Positions 53,346-64,000 of a stretch of DNA of 64,000 bases are shown here, piece after piece; position 1 is the stretch's first letter; each line of letters starts with the position of its first letter. The position numbers and the translations under genes are program-made. The notes beneath the pieces are model-generated. The model was not told the origin of the DNA. It ran no database searches and worked only from the letters and a program-made list of their open reading frames with translations. Source of the DNA: Ehretia macrophylla (Eukaryota > Streptophyta > Magnoliopsida > Boraginales > Ehretiaceae). The DNA lies in assembly GCA_037974665.1 (NCBI GenBank), contig CM075777.1, positions 16,329,001 through 16,393,000 on the forward strand, in the 5' to 3' direction.

Positions 53346-55107
53346 CTATCGCCATAGAAGTATAATTAGCTTGTAAAATTGTTATGAGGTTATTAAACTC
53401 TTTATATTCGAACGAAAGTGTTATGACTTTTTGTTTCCCCCGAGTTTAGCAAAAAAACAAAGAATATCCTATGTTAAAATGAATAATTTTTCTAATGGAG
53501 TGAGTATTCAGTTACGTTTTAAAAATATAGGGGGTATTTAGTTACATTTTTAAAACACAAGGGAGTAATTGACTAAGTTTTAAAATATAGGAAGACATTC
53601 AGTTATTTTTATAAAAGAGCAAATTAGATAATTAGTCTCTATTGTTTACAAGTTTTGGATAAATAATCTCTATTATTTTAGAAGTCACGTTGTTAGTATC
53701 TATTATTTATAAAAGTCTAACAAGTAGTCTCCGTTGTTTCAAAAGTCATTTATTTAGTTCTTGTTATTTGTAAAAGTCTCTCTATTAGTCCACAATATTT
53801 GCAAATGTCTCACTACTAATGGTGAGATATTTGTAAACAATAAAAATTAATAATGAGATATTTAGAAATAATGAGAACTAATAGTAAGACTATAATATCA
53901 TTTGTCATATGCATAATTCAAACTCTCAAAAATCTAGCTTGCCCTTGAGGGGTCTGTGAAAGATATAAAATTAATTAAATATATATTATCTAATATATAA
54001 TTTTAAATTTTATTTTAAATGGTTATTTAATACGATAACAAAATTTTGACGTTTGATTGAGGACAAGATAAAAGGGAATGACAAGAAAAGACGAAAACTA
54101 TTAAGCAATCCAAGCGATAATGGATACAACAGGTAATCCACGAATGTTGTCCAAAAAGGTAGAATGGTGCCGAATTTTGCGAAAAATTCCATAATAGCAT
54201 TCAAAACCAGTAGCTATCAGTACAGCAGCAAAGTAAAATGGGTCATGAAGGCTTGTTATTCATTGGAGTCATGACGCGTCTATCAGTAGTTATCCTGCTC
54301 AGCAGCCGATAGCATGTTCAAGTGGTGGGAATATTATCCATTATATATAAACGCCAGAGCTATCAGATATTTTTGTCAAAAAGACATCAACAATTGGCCA
54401 TAGGTTTGTTCTAAAGCGATGTTGTCTTTAGAATGGAAGAGGGTCGGATATCCGTAAGATTGAAATCAAAATCGTTTAGTAACGAATTTAAAAATTATTT
54501 ATTAAAATTGAAATTGATAAATAATTTTAAAAAAATGCAGGCATTCAAATTCCAAATTTAATTTAAATATTAAAAAAAATCTAAAAATAAAATATATCAA
54601 AATTAATATACTAAATATTTGTAATTGTTCATACATGATAAGAGAATAAGATTCATAATAAAAACATTTACTAAATTACAAAAAAAAATTGTCTACTCGG
54701 GAAACATTCCAAAATCTGAACCAATATATATCCTTCTTTTTTTTTTTTTTTGTGGTGAACCAATATATATCCTGGGTGAACAAATTTTTGCAAGTGGCTA
54801 CAAAAGTCACTAACACAAACAGCATGTATCAATCAAATCAAAATTTGTCCAGACCAGAAGCCAGCAAGATAGTTTACAAAGCCAGGCAACACTTGTTGGA
54901 CATATATAGATAGTCAAAAGCCATGAAGCAAGTGGCTAAAAAGCCATGAAGCAATACTTGTTAAACAGAAACAGCTATCAATCATATGCCTATATGGCCT
55001 ATTGGCTTTTTTATCTGTAACGTGATCAATAATTAAAACATTTGGGAAATTCTCCTAAACGGGGTAGGGGTTAGGGGAATAAGTTGAGAGCCACACGTGG
55101 CAGTAGA
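53346..55107. other. Repeat-rich AT DNA without genes
   Basis: Between about 53600 and 53880 a unit of roughly 33 bp (tagtctctattgtttacaaa, agtc) recurs about six times in variable form and then appears inverted. The same unit family reappears at 58130-58320. Around 54895-54960 the phrase aaaagccatgaagcaa is directly repeated. No coding region is supported. Confidence 0.55.
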
Positions 55108-57245
55108 TGAAGGAATGATATTCAGGATTATACATATAAAATAAAAATTTTATAACAGAAAATAGAATGAAATACAATTTTTCGTAGCATATATGATATT
55201 CGTATGTGTAGTCAATTCCAAAACTTGATATTTATGCAATATACATCTCAAACCAAAAGGTAATACAAGAAGAGAACAATACATCTTGAAGACCAAATGT
55301 TAGAATCATTTGGTGAAGTTTTGAGAACTCCTTGAACCTTCCTCAAGTGTAGAAGTCTTAGATTGTCCACCTAGCAATTTGAAGAAGCCTTTTCTCTTCC
55401 TTGAGTTATAGTGCTAACAAACTCCTTGGAAGATTCATAGACAATAACACTTTCCTCTTTTGAAAGATTACTTAAAACTACTCTTAGTTTAGTTGTCTTT
55501 CAAGTCTCAATTTAATCCAATATGACAAAGCAAAATGAAAAACAAATACTTGTGTTCTTGCAACTCACTTTGTGTATGTATGTGTTGCTGAATTTTCAGA
55601 ATCAAGAAAAAGACCAAAAGCCTTATTTTTCTCATACACTTAGCCGTGTATATCTCAAGTATTGAAGAAGTTTTTGTCTTCTTTTTCTTTTTGCTTCAAG
55701 AAAAGCACAAAACACAAGGTCCATACTTTGTCTTGTTATGTTTTCTTTTCTTTGATTCATGCAAAACACAAGACATAATATATTAATAACTTTTGTCTTC
55801 TTTTGTTTTGGTTTTTCCGTGAAAGAAAATGCACATACAAACATATTTGTGTTTCATTTGACTTCTCAAGACAAGTTGGCATTACTTAACATTTAAATGA
55901 AGCCTACAATTGTTGACTAATTTTAATCCTTGGATTACTAGATGGATGACTAGAATTTTGATCTTGGTACTTTGTGTTTATTGGCTAATACATTGCCACA
56001 TCAACATGTTGGCAACCACTAGGAAGAAATCATATTTTACCTATTTGCACTAAGCACCCAAAACTTTGTCAATCTTACAAATTTACTCCCATTAACTTTT
56101 AATTGTTGAGACTACAATTATTAACTCTTAATAATAGAGAAGATGATTCAAGTCCAAGCAAGATTTAATCTCCTTACTAATATGGTGTGACTTTCTAGGT
56201 TCATAGCCAAATAGCACTAAGGAAACATTAAACACCTTTAATGTCAATTAGGTTCTTGATTTGCTTCAAGAATTTCTCATTTAATTCTTGAAATACCCTT
56301 AAAGTCTTAAGTGACGTCTAGTAACATATCAAGACAATTTATAAGGTAATAAAGTAATCACGTAATGAACCTATTTATAGTCGCCGATTACCGTGCAATT
56401 CAATCCTTCCATTAATTGTCCCGTTGAGCAAGAACCATGATTCGAATAAATTCAAAAACTCGATACTATGCATAGATCTAATTGGTGTAATGAGAGATCA
56501 CACATGGAAAACCCTTTCTCCATCATTCATACCTTGGCCAAGGATTTTCTCATTAAACAACCAATCTTAGATCGCATAGGACATCGTCTCACGCCGGAAA
56601 TTAATGGATCCTATCTTAACCACTACCTGTCAATCATTATACCAGACGAATGAAACTGCGAGATGACGTATCTCATCTCGTTTATCGAGACAAACATTAT
56701 CCAAACGCTTGAATCAAACCCTAATACATATGACAATCTTAATGTCTCAAGTCTAAGGATTACATGCACAATCGCAACGGATAATAAATTATTAATCCAA
56801 AGTCATGTAATTTGTTATTCACGTCACATACAGTGAACTATTCAACTAATAGTCACATATATGTTTGTTAGTCGTATCCCTATGTTGTTATGGCACATGG
56901 CTCACCATCCTTTAATATTAACATCTCTATGTTAATCAAAAGGTAACAACACATGTGATAGTTCGTAATAGATTAATGAAGTCCTGATCAAATAATCTAA
57001 GGACTATGAACACTTTAAGTATTTATTATATTAAAGAAATGCACCAACATATTCTAAACGCTTTTAGAATACATTCCTCTAATAAAAATACTAGGGACTC
57101 ATTCATATACGTAAAGAATGAGACTATGAATGTCCTAATTATGTCAATATGTAAACAAACATATAAAGACTAATGCCATAAGTAAATGTCAAAATACCCC
57201 AATATATGTCATCCAAATATGTAGCATTAGGGCATATTTTTAACA
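55108..57245 (-). mobile_element. Probable 2.1-kb solo LTR, copia-like
   Basis: Read on the minus strand it begins TGTTAAAAATATGCCCTAAT, a start typical of a plant copia LTR family. It runs through non-coding sequence with atctcgtttatcgagacaaa and gacgtatctcatctc. The left end is less sure: TG at 55108 is preceded by gtaga (55103-55107), matching gtagg (57246-57250) at four of five bases. No gag or pol. Confidence 0.5.
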
Positions 57246-57539
57246 GTAGGACCCGCTGCATTTAATGCGTAGTATTTCATCTGATTTAAATAAGTTAAGA
57301 AAAAGTCTATTACATCCTTGCACATGTGGCATTGTGGGTCCTTGGCATTTAATAGGATCAGATTGAGGTGATGTGATGTGCAAGACCAAATGTCCATTCT
57401 GCCCCATATTATAACCAAAAATGTCTATTACGCTCTTGTAGTATATATTTTAAAATATATCAGTAAAGGTAAAATAATAACCAAAATTACTTAATTATCC
57501 TTATTATTTAACGAAAATCTTTTTTATTATTATTTTTTA
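57246..57539. other. Short intergenic stretch
   Basis: No gene. gcatttaat recurs (57259 and 57347), and the segment may be part of a larger decayed DNA element whose ends lie near 55036 and 59720. Confidence 0.35.
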
Positions 57540-58025
57540 ATGAATTTTTTTTTATTCTTCTTCCTCCTCCACTTCCCACCAACGCCAAACACCGCCACAA
57601 AACACACACGACGCATAACACATACACATCCACAACACACAACACACATACACCCACACACACAAAACACACACACGACACCCACATACGGCACACGGCA
57701 CACGCACATACATATCACATGGGGTGGGGGTGGCAGTGACAAGAAGGGTGGGGATGGGGCTAAGGGTTGAGGGGTGAGGGTGAGAATGGTGATAAAGGGT
57801 GACGGGGTGGGTGGGAATGGGGGTGGGGATGGGGGTGGCGGGTGCGTTGCTTGGGGTTTGGGGTTGTGGACTGGTAGGGGTAAGAATGGTGATAGGGGGT
57901 GACAGGGTGGGTGGCAATAGGGGTGGAGGGTAGTGGGTGACGGGTGGGTTACTAGGGGCTTGAGGGTGGGTTATTGGGGGGCTGGGAGACGAGTAGAGGG
58001 TAGGGATGGGGAAGAAGATGGGAAA
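57540..58025. repeat. CA-rich tract followed by G-rich minisatellite
   Basis: 57585-57715 is CA-rich (cacacac, acacccacacac). 57720-58020 is extremely G-rich on the plus strand, with many GGG and GGGG runs at 1-6 bp spacing (ggggtgggggtgg, gggtgacggggtgggtgg). A longer unit of about 100-120 bp (agaatggtgata, gggtgac, gggtgggtgg, aat.ggggtgg) repeats at least twice. Many G-quadruplexes are possible. Confidence 0.8.
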
Positions 58026-58858
58026 CCACCCAAAAAAAATTGATATATTATCCAATTGAAAAAAAGAAGGAAAATTTTGATAAATGACTATTATACCCTT
58101 GAAATCTATTAAGTTTTTAACAGTTAGTTAATGTTACGGATTAATTGCAAGACTTTTTATACAATAAGGACTAATGGAGATATTTTTGTAAATAATAGGG
58201 ACTAACGTTAAGACTTTTGTAAACAGTAGGGACTAATGGTAAGACTTTTGCAAACAATAGATACTAACTACGTGACTTTCAAAATAATAGAGACTAATAG
58301 TATGACTTTTGCAATCGAAAATTTCATATAACATAAGCTTATAAAGAAAAAAATTTAACTTATAATTATATACTATTTTCTTTTGATTTCAAAATTTATC
58401 CAAGAAGAAATTCACTAACTATAAATCTAGGTTAAGTTCAATATCTAACACGGTTTTCAATAGCTCTCTTTTTTTTTGGACGGTCTTCAATAGCTCATAT
58501 ACTTTATTATGTTCAATTTAAATTATCTTTAAAATATAAATTTAACATTCAAGTACAAGTTAATCTAATTTTTAAGAATTATATTCCGGATCATATTAGT
58601 CATTTACCACCATATTTTCATGACTCATTTATCGCGTTCTATGTGTATGCTTATTTAACAAGTCAAAAGAAGAGAGAAAAAAATAAAATTTATTATTTGG
58701 ACATGCCAACTAAGCATACATATAAATAAAAAGTGATAATTGAGAGATGAAAATAGAATAGTATCTAATAACGCTAAAAAGAAAACGTTTACATCTATAA
58801 TCTTTAATCTATATCTATATATAAATCTATACTATATTGTTTAAATTTGTTTGGTGAA
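58026..58858. other. AT-rich DNA with a 33-bp repeat family
   Basis: At about 58130-58320 five to six variants of gactaatggtaagacttttg plus caaacaatag occur in tandem. They are related in reverse orientation to the units at 53600-53880. No gene supported in the remainder. Confidence 0.55.
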
Positions 58859-59106
58859 ATATACTATAGTATACTAGAACATTCTTATTATGAATATTAA
58901 CTTTAGCGAAAAAATATATGGTATAACAATACAATTTAAAGTAATATGAATAGAGTATCTTATGTAAGTACAATTATAATCAAGTTGCTTAATTTTGTTT
59001 ATAATTAAAATGACTACATATAAACTATAGTATACTCGGACATTTTTATTATGAATACTATACCTTAGCAAAAACAATATATGGTATAACAATACAATTT
59101 ATAATT
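58859..59106. repeat. Direct duplication, copies about 165 bp apart
   Basis: 58872-58945 and 59027-59106 share actatagtatact, attatgaata, aaatatatggtataacaata and caattta in the same order, with a different AT-rich spacer between. Confidence 0.75.
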
Positions 59107-60666
59107 GAATTGCATTTTGTGATAGTACTACCACATTTGTTCTGTGAAATAAACAGCCTGAAGCTCCAAAACGGTGATGGTGATGCTTGATGACGGGACA
59201 AAGTCATTGAACTAATGATTAAAGAAGATAAGGAGATGATTTGTTTTCCCCTAAAGTAGAAGAGAAAGTTTAGAAGAAGATGAGACATAATAAATACTTT
59301 GAATGTGGTTGAGGAGAAATTTGAGTAAGTGAGATTGGGGTTGACTTTTTTGAAAACGATCAAAGGGGTAAAAAAAAGGTTATTTTCCATAAATTATTGA
59401 AGTGCAAAATAGACATTTTAATCCCCTATAAACTGATATTATTTTGTGTTGTGGATCCCATGTAATATTAATCAAATTAAGGGTAATAAAGTAATTAGAA
59501 TTAAAATAAAATTAATACTTTAAAAAAGTTAAACATCAAATCAGTATGTGGGTTTTATAAGCATTTAATACAGTTAGGGACAAATTAGTAATTACACATT
59601 AACACTAAATTAAAAAAAAAAAGGCATGATCAACATGAGCCGTTGATTTGAGTCAACGACGCACGTTGATTTTCCCCGTAAAGTCTGCACCCCGTTTAGT
59701 AGCCTTACCCAAACATTTTTGGTACTTGATGTATATGTAGAAGCCATGAAGGAATACTTGTTGGACGACGCAACATTAATTGGCAATAGAATAAGGGCTT
59801 GTTCGGATTCACGAGGGAAAAAATAATAAACGAAAGGAAATAGTTCAATAATAAAATAAAGAATGGAGAGGAATAAGAGAGTATGTTACCTATAAAATTT
59901 ATTTAAAAATTTAGTTACTTGAGCTGGCACTTTTTAAAAAAAAAAATTGGATTTAAATCTTGAATCTTCTCAAACTTTACACAAATACTTATTCAAGATT
60001 TAGAATTTACAAATTTAAGTCTATCAAATTGGTTAATCATTTGTTGAGGACAAAATTGTCCTTTAGGTTTCCTTTTTCTTTTTCACTGTTATTGTTCCTC
60101 CCCTCTTATCGTGATGCTTTTCTCTTGTTCTCTTTTCCTCAACAGTTACTTTTTCTTCTTTGTCTTGCGAGCGTCTTTGAAAAGAAATTTCTTCTCCATA
60201 TATATTTTTCAATCCATTGTTCTTCTTTGTTTTCGAACTAGAAGCCCAAGCTTATTGTCACGAGAAAACGAGACAAAATTAGCAAGTTCATTAAGTTCTA
60301 CTGCATGCCATTCACTAAGTATTGTTTTGTTTTCATACCCATTAACTTCTTATTACTAGCTTTTGTTTTGTCATGAAAAATTTAAACAAACCATGAAGTA
60401 TTATAAGCTTAGCTAATTTGCAGTCCCTTGCAAATTAGCTAAAAGTATATCATATTATTTGTCCAATTAGGTATAGATATACCATCTTGTTTTTCAATTA
60501 GGTATTTGCAAATGACAATATTAATTTAATATTGTTTTATAGTTTCAAACAAGAATTTATTTGCAAATATAGATTCTCACAAAATTCATTTATAAATCAA
60601 ATAAATTTCACAACATAAGTGCTTCCAAATGGTTAAGAGTTAGGTTTTATATTTTTCCAAATCTTT
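59107..60666. other. Intergenic DNA without supported genes
   Basis: AT-rich, with a CT-rich stretch near 60060-60240 that yields short leucine/phenylalanine-rich frames of no recognisable family. At 59690-59720 ccccgtttagtagccttacc resembles, inverted, the segment at 55040-55065. Confidence 0.45.
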
Positions 60667-60839
60667 TAATTAAATGTAGCCCATTTTTATCAGTTATTGT
60701 TTTTTAAAGGAAGAGTATATATATATATATATAAAATAGCCTATGTATAATTTTTTTTGTCAATTTTAAGCCTATATTAGTCTAATAATACTCTTCCTTT
60801 AAAAAACAATAACTGATAAAAATGGGTTACATTTAATTA
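60667..60839. repeat. Near-perfect 51-bp inverted repeat
   Basis: The arms 60667-60717 and 60789-60839 are inverted copies with one mismatch (tagccc against taaccc), with a 71-bp AT-rich loop that includes a TA run. Blocks include tttttatcagttattgtttt and ttaaaggaagagta. Likely a small foldback element. The right arm runs directly into an AT microsatellite. Confidence 0.9.
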
Positions 60840-60935
60840 TATATATATATACATATATATATGTATATATGTATATATGTATATATATATATATAAATGT
60901 ATATATGTATATATGTATATATGTATATATGTATA

Positions 60936-60984
<49 letters not shown>

Positions 60985-61000
60985 ATATGTACATTTGTAA
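60838..61000. repeat. (TATATG)n / (TA)n compound microsatellite
   Basis: About 160 bp of TA dinucleotides mixed with tatatgta units of 8-10 bp, continuous from the end of the inverted repeat. Confidence 0.9.
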
Positions 61001-61763
61001 TATAATATTTAAAGTTGATAAAAAAATAAGAAATAGTTTTTATATTAGACCAATAGATTAATAATCGGATTTTAGATTTTGGATTTTTTCAACGTATAAC
61101 ATCAAAACCGATTGGATTATTCGTGAGTTACTTGTTATAAAAATAAAATCCTAACTGATATTCTATTAATTTTTTTATCGAGTTATTATCAAATCAAATA
61201 ACTACCAGTTTTGAATTTAAACTCTACCCACTGCTATTTCTAATTATATCTCTTCCAGTTTACCATGATGCTCTAAGGAACAGACACAATGGGAATAATT
61301 CTTTATGAACCTTGGGTATGTGACTTTTGAGTGTGATGTGTGTGGGTGTGTGTGATTATGCACGTGTTTTAACCTTTTGAAAGTCATAGGGTATTTGTTG
61401 TCACTTAAAACAAGGAATAATAGGTATTTTTTATAATTGTGACGGATATTAACAAGACTGATGCATGGGGGCAAGAAAACAACTTCTCAAAAAATGTGAG
61501 TCTTTTGCTGCAAATTAAAATAACGGATTAAATGATCTATTATGCCCCATTAAATCTCACATAAATCTCAAATTCCCCTATAAAATTTAGTTTTATTCAA
61601 AATCTTCATCGATATTTATTTCTTCTAAACTCACCATAAGACTATAGGGCATTTTAATCTTTTCAACTTTTAGATAATTTTTGAAAAACAATAAAAAAAA
61701 AATTACTTTTAAACCACAACAATGGTAAAAGAAAAACCCCACCTCCTGCGCCCCTAATTAAGG
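61001..61763. other. AT-rich intergenic DNA
   Basis: No gene or clear element found. A short GT tract (tgtgtgggtgtgtgtg) lies near 61337. Confidence 0.5.
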
Positions 61764-62140
61764 GTGTGCAGCGAAATCGTCAATCTGTCCAAACCGCCAA
61801 ACCCAATCTAAACTAACCTATTTTTAGCGGTTTCTTAAAAGTTTGGTTAATAATAGTTTAAATTTTCATAGGAACATAAACCCAAAAGACACCATGAGTA
61901 ACTCCTCTATATTTTTTATTTGTACAATACAATTATTTTATTCAAATGCAACTATAAGTTAAACCGAATATATGATTTGGCTTAATTTGGGTGGTTTGGT
62001 TTCTTCAATTGTATTGACTTGGTTTAGATTATTCTGAGAGATATATGAGTTGACTATGATTTTAATTTTTTCAAACTGAATGTGTTGGTTCGAGTTGAAA
62101 AATGTACTTTAAACCACTCAAACCGACCCATGCCTACCTC
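61764..62140. mobile_element. MITE copy 1 of the gtgtgcagcg family
   Basis: It begins agggtgtgcagcgaaa and runs parallel to 63235-63724. Shared blocks include ggcggtttcttaaaagtt (here agcggtttcttaaaagtt), ggtttaaattttcatagga and caaatgcaactayaagttaa. The right end (aaaccgacccatgcctacc) is, inverted, like the left end of related elements. Non-coding. Confidence 0.7.
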
Positions 62141-63231
62141 TACCCCCAAGAATGACCCAAAACCCCTCCTCCTATTATATCAATTAAATTGTCAAACACC
62201 ACCTTAATCTCTTTTTCTAAATAAAAAAAAAAAGTTTGTTTTTGAACTACTAAAAATTTCATCCAACCTAGTTACTAGAATACCATATCTTTTTATTTTT
62301 GTATGTGTATATGATAAAAATCACACAATTTAACACTCATATATAAATAATTTTTTTCAATGGGGACTAAACTAATTTTTTAATATAAAAATAACTTAAA
62401 AATTACACATTTTAAGATAAAATTTTAGTTGAGTGGGGGCTACAACCCCTACATATATAAGGCTGGTTCCGTCATATATATATATATATATATATATACA
62501 CATCTATATAATTCACCTCCAAAACCAATGAAGAACGAAATCAAATTACAAGGACACAAAAAAAAAAATCAATGTGTATATATATAACACACATCTATAT
62601 ATGTATATATTTATATATGCATTACATACACCACCAACGAACTCAGCAAACCTAAATGTGTATGCGTGTAAATATGTTGTGAAGGTGTGAGCGCAGGGGC
62701 GGAGGTAGGCACCGAGGGTCAAAATAGGCACAACAGTGATATAGTCAATATTCGAAAGTCAGGAGCATTCATCTATGCGTAGATCAATACTTAACTTAAG
62801 CACATTGTAGCACTCATGGAGTCTTTAAGGCAGTAATCCCCTCATATAATGCACTTTATATCAATTATAAAAATGTAAGTACTAAAGCCTATATAGAGTT
62901 TTCAAAAATATGAGTCTCCCTCAGTATAATAATAACATAATATACAAAAGAAAGAATAATAAATTAATAACTATAGTCATTTTAAATATATATATATATA
63001 AAGGGAAAAAAAGAGTTTTGTTTGATTTTTCTTGAGATCGAGGCATTGTGCTGACGAAAGTTGGTACTATCATTTATTTTTTTATTTTTAAATAGTAAAC
63101 TACTAAAATATTCCTGGAGAAAATCCAGTGTAGGCACGACCTTACGCTCGGCTCCATATGGCTTCGCATATGTGTAAGTGTGCGAATCTGTTGGGTATAC
63201 GTGTATCAGTGTATGTGAATATGTATGTGCA
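62141..63231. other. Intergenic DNA with microsatellites and a hAT-like end
   Basis: (TA)n runs at about 62477-62500 and 62985-63000. The segment caggggcggaggtaggcacc at 62694 resembles a hAT-type MITE terminus, and gtaggcacgaccttacgctc near 63131 could belong to its other end, but no duplication was found. No gene. Confidence 0.45.
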
Positions 63232-63724
63232 AGTAAGAGTGTGCAGCGAAACTGTCAACCCGCCCAAACTGCCTAACCCAATCCAAACTAACTCATTCTT
63301 GGCGGTTTCTTAAAAGTTCGGTTGGTTACGGTTTAAATTTTCATAGGAATCGACCACATAGTTTGGTTTATAGTTTTTACTATCCAAACTATAAGCCCAA
63401 ACCGACCCATATATATATAGTAAATATGTGTAGTATTCCCCAAAGAACTTTTCACCTTCCTCTACATTTTTCAATCTATCTCCCCTTTTATTGGAAAAAT
63501 CAAAAGACATTATGAGTAATTTTTCTGTATTTTAGATTTTTACAATACAATTTCTTTCTTCAAATGCAACTACAAGTTAAATCGAATGTATGATTTGGCT
63601 TGGTTTGAGTGGTTTTGATAAATGTATGGTTTGGCTATGGTTTTAATTTTTTCAAATCAAATGTGTTGGTTTGGTTCGAAAAATATGCTTTAAGCTATCC
63701 AAACCGACCGATGCACACCCCTAT
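63232..63724. mobile_element. MITE copy 2 of the gtgtgcagcg family
   Basis: The ends agagtgtgcagcgaaactg and, inverted, aggggtgtgcatcggtcgg form imperfect terminal inverted repeats. It carries about 110 bp around 63348-63460 (with tatatatatagtaaatatg) that copy 1 lacks. Non-coding. Confidence 0.75.
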
Positions 63725-64000
63725 GTGCAACTACATCAGAGAGAGGAGGGGGAGAAAAATTTTTTATTTGTTTTTAAGATGAAAAGACATAAATATCCTT
63801 CCTCCTTTAGACTTGTTTGGTAGAGTAAAATACCATGGGTAGGAGTTTGAAATTTTTAATTTTATGGGGCAATTGGAGTTAACACTTAAAATAACACAAG
63901 ATATAGTATGCAATTTTGGTAAATTATAGGAGGGTAGTACGTATTTTATTCGAATTTTAGTAATCCAAAATCTCTAACAATTCCAAAAAAATCAAATTCT
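63725..64000. other. Right end of window, nothing recognised
   Basis: AT-rich with a gagagaggagggggag tract near 63739. No gene or repeat boundary seen. Confidence 0.5.

Noticed and set aside
57508..58055. Cysteine/valine-rich and proline/threonine-rich ORFs
   Set aside because: They are direct translations of the CA tract and the G-rich minisatellite, with no domain and no codon bias.
59960..60360. Phenylalanine/leucine-rich ORFs near 60.1 kb
   Set aside because: Low-complexity CT-rich DNA, no family resemblance and no splice or promoter context.

Overview
The window is nuclear DNA from a flowering plant, most likely a eudicot. Intergenic DNA is AT-rich, genes have many short exons and GT-AG introns, and plant-type transposons are dense: Ty3/gypsy Tat, Ty1/copia, hAT, MULE, LINE, SINE and MITE families. 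No prokaryotic features were seen. Coordinates were worked out by hand translation and splice-frame bookkeeping. No database search was run.

Only two host genes look intact. The first (1156-11092, +) is a complete 12-exon SEC23 gene, the COPII coat GTPase-activating subunit, with a computed product of 787 aa. The second (29860-33250, +) is a complete 5-exon TANGO2/NRDE-family gene of 269 aa whose first intron is of the rare GC-AG class. Both act in, or have been linked to, the early secretory pathway, but nothing here shows they are co-regulated. A third host remnant is a promoter plus signal-peptide exon of a small secreted (glycine-rich-protein-like) gene at 51484-51580 (-), which has lost its downstream part.

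The rest is layered mobile DNA. 1-285 is a LINE endonuclease fragment. 17337-25170 is a Tat-lineage gypsy element on the minus strand with 5-bp target duplications. It carries an intron-containing antisense ORF, a palindromic repeat array in its LTR, and a 3' LTR cut down to 105 bp. 25587-27621 is a MULE-like element with a GRF zinc-finger ORF. 34497-48340 is a nested stack: an old hAT element (8-bp target duplication) whose transposase is split by a 4.2-kb solo LTR (36295-40503). A copia element (41389-47462) also sits in the hAT, and is itself interrupted by a 349-bp solo LTR (43257-43605). Each of these layers has recognisable target-site duplications, so the order of insertion can be read.

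From 48.3 kb to the end there are no intact genes: a LINE 3' fragment, LTR-like blocks, foldback MITEs, a hAT-type MITE, a G-rich minisatellite, a long hairpin beside an AT microsatellite, and two related MITE copies. The most notable items are the spliced antisense ORF of the Tat element, the palindromic array in its LTR, the clean four-member nesting at 34.5-48.3 kb, and the GC-AG intron of the TANGO2-like gene.
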